Assembly: GCA_047967505.1 (NCBI GenBank)
Contig: CM106541.1
Reading direction: 5' to 3' (one strand)
DNA: 64,000 bases
Source: Dipteris shenzhenensis
Lineage: Eukaryota > Polypodiophyta > Polypodiopsida > Gleicheniales
The notes under the pieces were generated by a model that saw nothing but the letters and a program-made list of their open reading frames with translations, made no database searches and was not told where the DNA came from. A program made the translations under genes and the position numbers. Position 1 is the stretch's first letter. Every line of letters starts with the position of its first letter. Positions 21,481 to 32,867 of the stretch are shown in pieces.

Positions 21481-21661
21481 GCATGTCAAACATTTAGTGC
21501 AACTACTGTCATAAGTTCAGACACTATGAAAGAGATCACTGCAAGAAGTAGAATGTCCAAGGTGGTCAATTCAGCAGTAACATCAAGGGAATTTCTGTGG
21601 AAAAGGAAATCATTGCGGTGGACATTCAAATCACAATCATTATGCCAATGAGCCTCATAAT

Positions 21662-22186
21662 ATGTTTCTTGCAAGTGAGGATATGCAAAAGATTGATACA
21701 GTGTATCTTGACATTGATTGCAATTTGAAAGGGGAGTGCAGTTATCAAGTCGATCAAGAAGATGAGGATCCTTGGTACATCAACAACGGTGCATCATCTC
21801 ATATGACAAAGCATCAAGAATGGTTCACAGAGATGAAACCATTAGAAGGACAGAAGAATGCTATCTACACTACATATAACACACCAAATCTAGTTCAAGG
21901 GAAAGGTATTGTCCCTATGAACAATGTCAATGGTACAAAAACATTGGTGAAAGATGTATTCTATATTCTGAAGCTTAGCAAAAACCTCTTATCAGTTGGG
22001 CAAATAACAAAACACCATTATCAAGTAATTTGTGATGGAGATGAATGCACGATCAGAGACAAATCCAAAGGATATCAGCTACTAGGAAAAGTAGTCAAGG
22101 AAGGACGCTTGTTTAGAATGCTAGCTTCAGCTCCAAATTTACATGCCATGTCAGCTCAAGAGCAAAACCGATGTTACTTTTCTTAG
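21662..22186 (+). pseudogene. Copia protease and pre-integrase region
   Basis: An open frame of 174 codons holds WYINNGASSHMT, the aspartic protease site. The catalytic D-S-G has become N-N-G, so the enzyme would be dead. TLVKDVFYILKLSKNLLSVG follows, the typical end of the copia protease region. The frame stops just before the integrase zinc-binding segment, which is degraded at 22187-22340. The protease would normally cut the polyprotein. Confidence 0.8.
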
Positions 22187-23000
22187 TATAGCACAAGAGA
22201 TATGGACATGTCAATTTTAAAAGCTTGATGTAGCTAAGGAATTAGAATATGGCAATTGGAGATCCTAAAGCTTCTTGGAAAAGTTTGCAAAGCATGTTGC
22301 TTTGGTAAACAAAAGAGAACCAATTTTGGTAGAAGCACCTCTCGAGCATGAGGTATTCTTGATTTGATTCATACAGATGTATGGGGTTATGCTCAAACCC
22401 CTAGCATCATTGGTTCACTTTACTACTTGACTTTCATAGATGACTACAGTAGATATTGTTGGGTCTACTTTCTAAAAGAAAAATCTAAATTGTTTTTCAG
22501 ATTTCAAGAATTCAAAGCCATGGTTGAGAACCAGACCGGTAGAAAGATCAAAGACATGAGATTAGATAGAGGAGGTGAATACATTTCTTCAGCCTTTATG
22601 AATTTTTGTATAAGTAATGGCATTCAAAGACAATTCAAATGTGCAGATCCTCCTCAATAGAATTCTCAAGAGCTGAAAGGAAGAACGGTACTTCAGCAGT
22701 AGCAGATAGTGCTAGAGCAATGCTCAATGAGAAGCATCTTTTGAATTAGTATTGGACAAAAGCAATTGCCACTACAAACTACTTTGTTGAAGCATTCACT
22801 GGGCATAAGCTATGCATTGGGCATCTTCACATATTTGGTTGCATAGCATATGGCCACATACATGACGACCATCATAGAAAATTGGATGTTAAGTCACACA
22901 AATGCATCATGGTTGGCTACAATGAAGAAAGCAAAGCATACAAGCTATATGGTGCCATCAACCAAAAGGTCATCATCTCCAAAGATGTAATTTTTGATGA
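22187..23000 (+). pseudogene. Copia integrase, degraded
   Basis: LIHTDVWGYAQTPSIIGSLY carries the first catalytic aspartate. MRLDRGGEY carries the second (usual form R-S-D-N-G-G-E-Y). The third catalytic region after CADPPQ is disrupted by stops. Downstream strings such as GHLHIFGC and YNEESKAYKLY are the conserved copia segment between integrase and RT. Integration of element DNA would not be supported by this copy. Confidence 0.8.
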
Positions 23001-23164
23001 AGAGTTGGAATGGAAAACATTAAATTCTTAGGAGATACTAGACACACTCATTACTTCAATCACCTACATAAAAGGTTGATGAAGAAGAGCAAAAATTCCC
23101 AGAGACACCCTGACACGAGTAGCAGCTCAAACGGTCTACTAGGGAAAGCAAACCACCAGCAAGA

Positions 23165-23599
23165 TTGACATATGCTCAGAAAGGCGAAGCAATTCAGGTT
23201 GAAACTACCAATTATCATCTTATGACTACCATCATGGCTACAAGAGAGCCAGTGTACTTTGAAGATGCACTTGACAAGCCAGAATGGCAAACTATTATGA
23301 ATGAAGAAGTGGAAGCCTTTTACAAAACCAATACTTGGGAATTGTGTGATCTTCCACTAGGAAAGAAGGCCATAGCAAACAAATGGGTTTACAAATTGAA
23401 GTACAATCCAGATGGAAGCATTGAAACAGACAAAGCTAGACTAGTTGGAAAAGGATTTGCACAACAAATGGTCAGATTATGATGAGACTTATGCTCCAGT
23501 AGTAGCAAAGCTAGATTCCATACGGTTCTTGATATCACTAACGACACTAAGAAGATGGAATGTATGCCAGCTAGATGTTAAGAATGCTTTTCTCAATAG
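23165..23599 (+). pseudogene. Copia RT, first third only
   Basis: The frame reads EPVYFEDALDKPEWQTIMNE, ELCDLPLGKKAIANKWVYKL and KARLVGKGFAQQ. After a shift it continues to QLDVKNAFLN, the aspartate of RT motif A, and then ends abruptly at the junction. The YxDD catalytic motif and RNase H are missing. Confidence 0.85.
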
Positions 23600-26201
23600 T
23601 GTAGAGGCAGTGATCAATTTCACTCCTTCTAAAACCCTGGGACTGAATGAAAGCATCAAACTTCTGATACCATTCTCTAGGTGCTTGCTTAAGACCATAG
23701 AGACTCTTTTTTAGCTTGTAAACTAAATGTTCTTTGGCCTTTTCTTCAAAGCCTTCCGGTTGCACCATGTAAATTTCCTCATGCAAATCCCCATGCAAGA
23801 AAGCTGTCTTGACATCCATCTGCATAAGCTCCATATCCTCTGCTGCCACTAGTCCAAGCATGCATCTAAGTGTGGTCATCTTCACAACCGGAGAGAATAT
23901 CTCATCAAAGTCCACACCCTTCTCTTGCTTGAACCCTTTAGCGACCAAACGGGCCTTGTACCTAGGCACTTCATCACCTATGACCTTCATTTTGTAGACC
24001 CATTTACATGGCAATGCTTTCTTTCCATGTGGCAAAGAAACCAAGTCCCAAGTCTTATTCTTCATAAGTGAACTCATCTCTGATTGCATAGCATACTCCC
24101 ACTTGCATTGATCCTCGTGCATCATAGCCTCTTTGTAGCAAGAAGGCTCCCCGCAATCAGTAAGCATCACATAGTCTACCCCTGGAACAAACCTATCAGG
24201 CGGTCTAGACACTCTAGATGATCTTCTCAAGAGCATTTCAGCTTGCTATCCCACCTGCATATTAGCCACATTTGGCTCATCATTTCCACTAATAGATGAT
24301 CCATCATCTACCCTTGATTGTATACCTGTGGGAGTACTTGGTGGTACCATTTCTTGCACATTTGGTGCATGGACAGCTTGCTTTCTATCAACATATGCAG
24401 GTGGATTCACATCCTGGAAAGTGATTCTCCTCATTTCCACATCCCTCATGGGTGCCTTATGCATCTTCTTCTCATTGAAGACTACATCATGGCTGCATAT
24501 GATCTTCTTTGCTTCTGGATCCCAGAGACGATAGCCCATCTCTCCACTTTCACCATAACCCAAAAAGATGCATTTCCTAGACTTAGGATCTAGCTTCTTT
24601 CGAAGCTCTTTTGGCACATGTGCATATGCCTCACACCCAAATATACGCAAATGAGAGTAAAAGGGCTTCTTGCCACTCCATGCCTCTTCAGGAATACCAC
24701 CATCCAAACTCTTACTAGGTGATCTATTGATCACATGCACTGCAGTCTTCATTGCCTCAGCCCAAAAACCACCAGAAAGACTTGCATTGGAAAGCACACA
24801 TTGCAACCTTTCTTGAATGGTACGGTTCATCTTTTCTGCAACTGGATTTTGCTCTGGAGTACGAGGGGATGTGAGCTCCCTCTTATTCCCACGTGTATCA
24901 CAGAAATGCTGAAAGTCATGAGAGAGATACTCTCCACCATTGTCAGTCCGTAGGCATTTAAGCGTTCTACCTGACTGATTCTCAACCAAGGCCAGCCATT
25001 TATGAAATACCTGGAACACATCACTCTTCCGAGCTATAGCATAAGCCCACACTTTCCTAGTTGCATCATCAATGAATGTCACATAGTATTCAGCCCTGCC
25101 TAATGACCGTATAGGCATGGGACCACATACGTCTGAATGCACCAAATCAAGCTTTTCAAACTCTTTCTTTCCCCTTATTTTATGGGCTGATTTAGTATGC
25201 TTCCCATAGAGACAATGCTCACAAAATTCAAAATCAGAGAAACTCAAATGCGGTACATAACCCAAACGGCATAAGAGTTTCATTCCATTTTGGCTCATGT
25301 GCCCCAACCTGCAATGCCACAAAGAAGTGCTTGGCTGCTCGGTTATTGCAACAACATGATCAAATACCCCTAATACATGTAAGGGATACAAAGTCCCACA
25401 CTTGGCACCCCTAGCCAAAAGCATAGAGCCCTTCTGAATTTTCCAACTCTGAAAGCCAAAAGTGGTGTGAAAACCAGCATCATCTAGCTGGCCCACTGAA
25501 ATAAGACTCTTCGTCAGCTTAGGCACATGTCTCACATGTTTCAAAACAAATGCAGACCCATTTGCAAAAGAAAACTTTATGTCACCTGCCCCCACTATGT
25601 CACATGCATAGTCATTTCCAAGATGCCCACAACCTGTCTTTCCACTATCATAAGTGGAGGACCATTCCCTATGGGGAGTAACATGGAATGAAGCACCAGA
25701 ATCCAAAATCCAATCCTGGGAATATGCATCATCTGAAGTGGTAAGAAACTCTGCAGATAAACTAGACATGAAGAGAACATCATTGTCACTATCATGTGTG
25801 ACTGCATTGATCTCCTCGATCTTCACTTTTCCTTTGTCCTCCCTTGGACTCTCTTCCTTTTGATTTGCACCCCAATTTGCATTCTTTTTCTTATTCTTTT
25901 GCTCTCTTTTTAGCTTGTAGCAATCCTTTTTCATATGGCCCTTCTTGCCACAGTGGTAACACTCAATGTTCTGTGCCCTGGATTTGCTATGAGACTTCCC
26001 TCTTTCTTGGGACTTCCCCCTGAACTGTGATCTGCCCCTTTGCACATTTAAGGCTGCATCCTGCTTGTTGCCGTCCATAGACTTCCGTCTAATCTCCTCG
26101 GCCAACAAGCTACCCACAACATCATCAAATTTCAGTACTCCACCAGGTGCAGAGTTACTGATAGCTGTATGGAAGTATCCCATGAGGATGGCAATGAACA
26201 T
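23600..26201 (-). pseudogene. Copia pol: zinc knuckle, protease, integrase, partial RT
   Basis: In order, the minus strand shows a nucleocapsid knuckle (CYHCGKKGHMKKDC), the protease site WILDSGASFHVT, and the integrase finger (HCRLGHMS ... CEHCLYGKH). The integrase catalytic blocks HSDVCGPM, RTDNGGEY and NPVAEKMNRT follow, all acidic residues present, and then RT from WVYKMKV through QMDVKTAFLHGDL to DHCLYT. A single TAG at about 24246-24248 interrupts the frame (the sister at 62.2 kb has CAA there). RT motif C (YVDD) and RNase H are absent because of truncation. The gag-to-pol join needs one frameshift near 26160. The protein would cut itself, copy element RNA and integrate the DNA if whole. 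Confidence 0.9.
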
Positions 26202-26662
26202 AAGAGAAATATTGCCTTAGTCTCCGCATCAAAATTCATCTTCTGAGCCTGAAGCTGGCTGAAAATAATATTGAATTCATTCAAGTGAGAAGCAATGGAG
26301 ACCCCTTCCTTCAACTGCAACTCAAACAACCTCTTCATGAGGTAAACTTTATTAGAGGCAGTTTCCTTCTCATAAGTGGCACACAGTTTCTTCCACAAAT
26401 CTTCCGTAGTTTGCTCATTTACTACTGTGAAATAAACTGACTCTGTAGGATGAAGTCTAATAGTAGACTTTGCTAATGCATCCAACTCATTCCAATCATC
26501 CTCAGACATATTTGCAGGCTTAGCTTCAATCCCTGCCAAGGGTTTAATCTGCTTCTTTTGAATAAGCACATCCCTTATTTGTCCTTTCCACAAAGAAAAG
26601 TTTGTCCCATCAAACTTTTTAATGCTGAAAAACTCCTTTACAGACATGGAAGAGGATGCCAT
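26150..26662 (-). pseudogene. Copia gag
   Basis: Translation from the ATG at 26662 gives MASSSMSVKEFFSIKKFDGT, then FSLWKGQIRDVL, LWKKLCATYEKETASNK and QLKEGVSIASHLNEFN, the standard UBN2-type plant copia gag with its W-x8-L and LxxLYxxx-like blocks. The frame shifts at about 26160, just after LPSSWDTS, and runs out; the normal continuation (SNSAPGG, then DDVVGSLLAEEIRRK) lies in the pol frame. The product would be a truncated capsid protein. Confidence 0.9.
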
Positions 26663-28068
26663 GATGCAAATGAAACAAAATCCCAAATGCTAGTGCCTGC
26701 AAGAGAGAATCACACCAAATACCAGGTGCACCCAAATGTGTATGCCACAATAGAGTGAAATATCACCAAAACTCAAAGCTCAAAGCATCAAAAGATGCAT
26801 CTGACTCATGTGCATATACTATGCATCCATATGAGCAAATCTGGCCCAAAAGGAAATGCCAATAAGTGCCAAATGACTCAAGCATAAACACTGTCCACTG
26901 GCATATGCATCAATAATATCTCATCCAAGAGAGCATAGCACTATCAGTGCATCACCTGCAATGTGTCAAAGCTGTCCCTCAGCATAAAATAGCATCCATG
27001 TGCAAAGCGTCCATAAAAATAGCATCCCACAAGGCAATTTGGGCCTATCAGCGCATCCAATAAGGACCGCAATGCATCCAAATGTCCTATAAATCATCCA
27101 CTGCAACCCAATGCACACCACAAATGATCGCACACTGCTCAAACTGCAACCAGAGTGATCTACATAAGGTATGCTCAAGAAATCAGAGTCCCATGGTAAT
27201 GACCGCTACTGAAATTAGAACCTGAGATGCCTCAGAGCATGGGCACCATTGCATAATCGGACTCAGCAAGAAAATCTGCAAATATCTCTCTTCTGCTGGA
27301 ACTCCAAAATCCCAACCGATGAGTGAGAAATGGGAGTCAACACTTATCCACTGCCATGTGGCATAAATCTAAGGTTTCAAAACCTTAGAATGAAAAATGC
27401 ATAACAAAGAGACGAAATCGAATACACAGAGATCTATAACTCTGAAAATCCTCCACCGAATTGCGCAAGAACTGACAGGTAGGGGTTTTTGGGCATCCGG
27501 GACGCAATGGGACAGATGGTTTTGGAAACCGTGGTCTCAATCACTGGGTCCAACACACGGACTGAAAAACGTTTTTGGAAACAGAGCTATTTGTAAACTC
27601 CACCAGAGTGTAAATGATGAGCAACATAGAAGTTTTAGGACCTCCTGAGTCCACCGGAACTGACAGATCTGCAAATGGTTGCTCCAAACTTGAGTTCTAA
27701 CACCCGGGAAAAAAATGCAGAAACTGACACAGTGAGTCAAAAATCCAATGAAATGATTCCAGATTCAAGAATGGAGGTGTTTCCAAGTTCCTGAAGTGAA
27801 GTGGACACCAAAAGCAAGCAATAGTTGCCTCTACAAGTCAATACGGAGTCTCTGTCATCGACCGGAACAGGGAAAAGCTCAAAAAACGACTTTTTCTTTG
27901 CAAACTCTTAACAGGCCCTCAAAACCACTTCGCAAAACACATGAAAAGAACTCGCTTAAAGAATGGACAAAATTCTCAAGGAAATGAACGGAGTTATTTC
28001 ATCCAAAATCAATCACTATCTCTCACACACTCTTATATGGATCACAATGCCTCAGCGAAAGGCAGGAT
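26663..28068 (-). other. Leader of the minus-strand copia element
   Basis: The region between primer site and gag has no long frame. Its gag-proximal 260 bases match 63.78-63.92 kb, the leader of the sister element. Confidence 0.6.
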
Positions 28069-28080
28069 GCTTTGATACCA
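28069..28080 (-). promoter_or_regulatory. Primer binding site (Met-tRNA type)
   Basis: The minus strand reads TGGTATCAAAGC, directly after the LTR end TTGTTCA. It differs from TGGTATCAGAGC at one base. Confidence 0.8.
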
Positions 28081-28322
28081 TGAACAAATATGGAGAGAGG
28101 AGAGGAGAAGAGTAGAGATAAGGAGAGAGGGCACAGCTAGAGAGCACACCACAAATGACTAACTGTACACTAGATTTAGTTGAAAATGATGAATATATGC
28201 AAACTCCTTTAGGGTTAGGGTTAGGGTTAGGGTTAGGGTTTTTAACCCTTTCCTTTATAGCACTCTATGTGTTAGTGCTATACACAATATTGATCACATG
28301 ATGTTGAGATGGTTCCTCAACA
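28081..28322 (-). mobile_element. 5' LTR of the minus-strand copia, 242 bp
   Basis: On the minus strand it starts TGTTGAGGAACC and ends CCATATTTGTTCA. It is homologous to the LTRs at 47691-49032 and 53640-53878 (shared TAGTGTACAGTTAGTCATTT, TGTGCCCTCTCTCC). It contains an expanded CCCTAA array. Confidence 0.8.
28208..28245 (+). repeat. (TTAGGG)5 array inside the LTR
   Basis: Five perfect TTAGGG units lie within the LTR. Homologous LTRs carry only one or two CCCTAA units at this place, so the array is a local expansion. Confidence 0.9.
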
Positions 28323-28617
28323 ATCATGGCCTGCTTTGAATGTCCCGTCGAGATATTCAAAAGCAAGCCATGATTGTTGAGGAACCATTTCAACATCGAG
28401 CTATACACAATATCGAGCACATGATGTTGGAATGGTTCCTCAACAATCATGGCCTGCTTTTGAATATCTCGATGGGACATTCAAAGTAGGCCATGATTGT
28501 TGAGGAACCATCTCAACATCATGTGCTCGATATTGTGTATAGCACTAAGACATAAAGTGCTATAAAGGAAAGGGTTAAAAACCCTAACCCTAAAGGAGTT
28601 TGACAATCAGCTTTATA
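28245..28617. repeat. LTR palindrome centred near 28410
   Basis: The order is the start of the minus LTR ending at 28322, a 52-bp spacer (28323-28374), an inverted pair of LTR beginnings (28375-28445), the inverted copy of the spacer (28446-28497), and a plus-oriented truncated LTR from 28498. The two halves are mirror images about 28410 with a few differences. The spacer copies contain ATCATGGCCTGCTTT and its complement. Confidence 0.85.
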
Positions 28618-28842
28618 TACGCTGTTGACAGGCCACATGGATTTTCGTGATTGTAATCGTTCCTTAGAAAAATAACAAGCTATGAGTCTACATGGATTAT
28701 CCTTGACTCAATGTTGCCATGGTAATCGACCCATTCTTCTTGATAGCCTTCCTGTCGGATGCTACAGTCAGACATGACATGTACTTCTTTCCTCAACGGG
28801 TTTAATGACTACAACCAAGTACGCATGGCCAAGATGTGAGTA

Positions 28843-29757
28843 ATGCCAGGGAAATTTGTAAGCTTGCTAGAAAGAACACTATACTCATCTTTGATAACAA
28901 ATACCTTTGACAAACCTCTTTCTGTTGATGAACTTTATGAGGTTGTCAAGGTAATGGCAGATGGCAAAACTCCAGGAGAAATTGGGCTGCCTATTGAATT
29001 CTACAAAATATTTTGGTCCACCCTTCTTTTATGGCAAGAGAGTGTTAGCAGTGGGAATCTGCCTACTTATATCAATGGGGGAGTTATCAAATTAATTCCT
29101 AAGGAGGGGGATAAGGACGAGTTCAGAAATTGGAGGCCACTCACCATGCTTAATTGCAGTTATAAGGATTTTGCCAAAGCCCTTGCTTTGAGAGTCCAAA
29201 ATAGACTGACTAAGTGGATCCTACCAGAACAGAAGGGTTTCATAAAGGGCAGACATTTATTGGAAGCCATCATTAATATTTGGGAGGGGTGTGAATATGC
29301 TAGGGAATCAAATCAGGATATCTGCTTTTTGAAGGTTGATTTTGATAAAGCATATGATAGATTGGAGTGGGATTTCATCGTCCAGACGCTTTCTGGTATG
29401 GGACTTGGCCCCTTGTTCATCTCCTATATCAAACTTCTTCTCACCAATGCCTCAGCCAAGGTCTGTGTCAATGGTACCATAAGTCAACCCTTCTTCCTTA
29501 AAAGATCTATAAGACAAGGTTGTCCTATTGCTCCCTTTCTCTTTGCAATTGCTACAGACTCTCTAGGATGGCTTCTTCAACATCAAAGCCAAGATGGAAA
29601 TTTAAAAGGCATTGAGTTACCTTTTGGAAAACACCGTAGATGCCAGATATTTTTTGTCAAGCTTTTGGATCCAGAATCAATCATTCCAAAACTGGGTATG
29701 CAACTCTCAAAGGTGATGATCAGGTTGTCTTGGAGGAAATGGGTTGCTAGAGAATAA
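28843..29757 (+). pseudogene. LINE reverse transcriptase core, catalytic box missing
   Basis: The open frame of about 300 codons holds GGVIKLIPKEGDKDEFRNWR and PLTMLNCSYKDFAKALA, QKGFIKGRHLLEAIINIWEG, motif A FLKVDFDKAYDRLEWDF and motif B RQGCPIAPFLFAIATDSLG. Where motif C (F-A-D-D) should follow KHRRCQI, the sequence runs FFVKLLDPES, so the catalytic aspartates are gone, probably by a small deletion with a shift. In an intact LINE this domain copies element RNA at the nicked target site in the nucleus. The frame stops at 29757. Confidence 0.85.
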
Positions 29758-31434
29758 AACATGGTATTGTGTTCAAATTATTGGGTATTCTTATGGGCTT
29801 TGACATCTCCCTCAAGCACAGATGGGACAGGTTTTTGAACAAATTTCAAAACAAGATTGAGAAATGGAGAGGTTTCTAGGCTAGTCTAGGTGGGAGGAGA
29901 ATGGTTCTTAACCATTGCATCTAACCAATTGTCATTTTCTACCTCACCTCTTGGTCCCCTTCTAGAACAAGACTTGACAGGTTCATCGAAATTTGCAAGT
30001 CCTTCCTTTAGGGAGGCAAGATAGCCAAGGTCAAATGGGATTTTTGTATCAAACCCAAGCAGGAAGGAGGCCTAGGGGTGGTTGATATAGAACAGGCTTC
30101 TTTGAAGTTATCCTCAACTTGGATAATTAAAGAAATTCTCCATCCTCAAGAAGACTGGACTCAACTCCTCCTTAGGAATGTAAGCTCTTTAAGGCCTCTA
30201 AGAGCTCCCAAGTGGGAAAACTATCCCATGATGTCGGCCATCTGTAATCCTGAACCTTGCAAAGCCAAAGGCAGAGTCAGCTTTGGCAATCTCTATGAAC
30301 AGTCGTTGAAGGAATTAAAAGCCAAATTGTCTCCTCTGGCAAAGGGGCTTTTATGTCACTAGATTCAATCGGGGTTTGTGTTATCTTTAAGGAGGCTTTT
30401 CTCTCTGATGAAGAGTTTGATATGGCTTCAAGAAAGGACTGTAGTGTTGGGGTCAGCTATGGAGTAGAGTTGAGTTCAAATGGAAAACTTGGATTGAGAT
30501 AAGGAGGAAATTCAGGTTAGATAATCAGAACCACAGGCTTTGATCATGAATAGAATTCACCTTTGGGAGGGTAATCAGCAATGGAAAGGTGGAACTTTTT
30601 TTTGTCTACAGCAGAGAGTTCAGTTGGGTTGAGAGTACTTCCTTCTTCCCTAGTCAGGGACATAGGGGATCTTTTCATTATCCTTAATACTAGATGGAAT
30701 TTGCAGGATTCTAGGGGCAAATGGAAATTTAGATTATGTTGCATTTGTTCAAGCTCAATTCCTGATAAAATGTATGCCTTGCTTTGGTTAATAATGCACA
30801 AAGCTGTTTGGACTAACAGCGGAGGACTGAGAATTGGGAAGGGAAATGGCAAGTTCATGAGATTTCCTTCTTCAGAGAAAGATGTCTTCCACCTCTTTGT
30901 TGCATGTCCTACTGCTAGAAAGGTTTGGAAAATAGTACAATATGAAATAAGAGAGCCCATTAATTGGAAAGCTATTCTGTTAGGGGACTCTTCAAAGACA
31001 AAGCAGGAGATATGGGCACCCATCAGAGCACATGCACTATGGTTATTTTGGATAGCCAGAAATAATTTTCAGTTTAACCAACTTGATTTGCATGCTGATA
31101 CACTTTTTTTAAATTGGATGCACAAGAACAAAGGAAAATTGCAGAGCTGATAACTCAAATCAGATATGATGCTGCTCTGTTTAATGCTGATCTTCAAAAC
31201 CATGTACAAAGATGCTTTGGTATGGACAACACTACCCCCTTTGAAATCCCTACTGACTTTCCTTGTTTTCTTAAGCAGATCCAAGCTCGAACTATGAAGA
31301 AGGAATCAGCTTCCCTCAATGAAGCTCATGATGCTGCCTTTGATGACTCTGATAATACTAGTGACTCACCGGATATGGATTTCAACTACTCTGACTACTC
31401 TACTGATGATGATACAAAGGAACCCTCCTTTTAA
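29758..31434 (+). pseudogene. LINE thumb, linker and zinc-binding C-terminal domain
   Basis: Broken frames continue with GILMGFDISLKHRWDRFLNK, WRPSRTR-like wording, GGLGVVDIEQASLKLSSTWI, and at 30581-31150 WNLQDSRGKWKFRL, YALLWLIMHKAVWTNSGGLR and DVFHLFVACPTARKVWKIVQ. The last block matches the zf-RVT region of plant LINEs, with C-P-T-A-R-K-V-W at its end. A final acidic segment (DDSDNTSDSPDMDFNYSDYS) reaches 31434. At least four stops interrupt the reading. Confidence 0.75.
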
Positions 31435-31603
31435 GTCTATTGCTGTGATAACCTCAGAAGTTTCCAAGTTCTTGAGTTTCTATCAAAAGTGTTCTGCTGA
31501 TGTAACTTCTCCCCATAAGGGCTAGCTTTTCTACTCTAAAGGCTATGTACTGATCATATCTTTGTTGATATAATATATTACAAACTTCATCTTCCCAAAA
31601 AAA

Positions 31604-32790
31604 TAGAGTGAGCATTACCGGTACATAAATACAACGTACCTACCTTCCACAAATTTCCTACAAATGTGGTTGTGCAATCTTCATCATCCAATTGTCCTGC
31701 TGAAATTGAGTTTCTTTTGAAATCAAGAACATGCCTTACATCCTTCAACAACCATTGGTTTCCATTCTGTAATTTTATCAACACCTTGCCCCCTTTAACA
31801 CTTCATCATCACCTCAATGAACAACTCCAAAATCACCTTGAACATAGTCTTAAAAGTATTTCCTATGAGGTGTAGCATGAAATGAAGCCCCTGAGTCCAC
31901 TAGCCATGCATCAGTGATAGTATCCAATGAAAGAATTAAGGCATCTTGCAACACACTACGTGCTACATTTTCTTCCTGCATATTCTCTTGTTGTCCATCT
32001 TCCTCTTTTTTCTTTCATGACAATAGTCTTTCTTCGGGTGTCCTTTCTTCCCACAATGCTAGCACTCTAGGTTCTCTTTGGATTTGGATTTGCTTCTTCT
32101 TGACTTGTCACGATGTCCTGGGCTCGTTCCTCTCTCCCTTTATCTTCCCCAGTTCTCAACAGTCAAAGCATTACTTGATGTTTCATCTATGCTTTTCTAT
32201 CGCCGTTGCATTTCCTCGCTAAGGAGACCACCAACATCATCAAACTTTAAAGTGTTTGACCCAAAAACAGAGTTACTCACACAACCATGACCAAGCTATC
32301 CCAACTTTCTGGAAATGAGCACAAAATCAAGAGAGCTTGAACCTCCTCATCAAATTTTACTCCTTTAGACCTTAGTTGGCTTGTATTCGTATTGAATTGA
32401 TCCAAATGATCAGCTCTATAGACCCACCTTCTAACATCTTTAGATTGAATAGACGCTTCAAATACCTTGTTATTAGAAGCTAATGGTTTTTCATACAATA
32501 TATCGTGTGCTCACATCAAGTTCTTTGTTGTCTTTTGTTCGTCTTTTGTTCAAGAATGTTGAAAGCCACTGATGCTCCCAAACACAATCATATCATTTCT
32601 AGTGTATTTCTGTCAAGAACCTCCCAGTCTTTGGTTGACATACTCTCAGTCTTCTTTGCGATACCACTTAATGGCAAGAAAAGGTCCTTCTGGTACTAAT
32701 AATCCTCAATATGTATCTTCCAGAGATCTTCCAATGCTGGCAGTTCTTGCCATTGAACTTCTCGATTTTTAACTTGCCTTCTTCCATCAT
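31604..32790 (-). pseudogene. Copia gag-protease, degraded
   Basis: From an ATG at 32790 the frame gives EKFNGKNCQHWKISGRYI. After shifts it gives YEKPLASNNKVFEASIQSK and LLILCSFPESWDSL. The knuckle near 32033-32072 reads HCGKKGHPKKD with its first cysteine followed by a stop. The protease site at about 31866-31925 (AWLVDSGASFHATPHR) keeps the D-S-G triad, and FGVVHLGDDEVLK and LLKDVRHVL follow. Several stops and shifts make it nonfunctional. Confidence 0.75.
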
Positions 32791-32867
32791 TTCTCCCACT
32801 CAAACCAGGAACCTCCCTCCTAATGAGTCAACGGGCGTTGCTCAAACAAACGCTCTGGAACTAATTG

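Larger units (their letters stand above)
19560..23599 (+). mobile_element. Ty1/copia element, plus strand, 3'-truncated in RT
   Basis: The leader (19.6-20.4 kb), gag, protease, integrase and the first third of RT follow in copia order. The leader matches the leader of the minus-strand copy at 52.0-52.7 kb, so the two belong to one family. The family LTR is the TGTTGAGG type seen at 47691 and 53878. No 5' LTR is visible before 19.56 kb. The element stops at 23599, where it meets an oppositely oriented copia element inside its own RT gene. Confidence 0.8.
23600..28322 (-). mobile_element. Ty1/copia element, minus strand, 3'-truncated in RT
   Basis: From right to left come the 5' LTR (28081-28322), primer site, a leader of about 1.4 kb, gag, protease, integrase and the first half of RT. 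The polyprotein is nearly the same as that of the element at 60.4-63.9 kb. The element ends in RT at HCLYT, where it joins the plus-strand element at 23599/23600. It carries one frameshift and one in-frame stop and is otherwise well preserved, so it is among the younger coding copies here. Confidence 0.85.
28640..31603 (+). mobile_element. Plant L1-type LINE, 5'-truncated
   Basis: An RT core, a thumb/linker and a zinc-binding C-terminal domain follow on the plus strand and end in seven A residues (31597-31603) after TCTTCCC. Possible endonuclease scraps (SDATVRHDMYFFP) lie near 28755-28800. The 5' end is not defined. The element separates the LTR palindrome from a minus-strand copia fragment. 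Confidence 0.8.

Noticed and set aside
22364-22660. Copia integrase fragment as a free-standing gene
   Set aside because: It is the middle of a broken polyprotein with stops on both sides.
28208-28245. TTAGGG array as remnant of a telomere or chromosome fusion
   Set aside because: It lies inside an LTR, and related LTRs have shorter versions at the same place.
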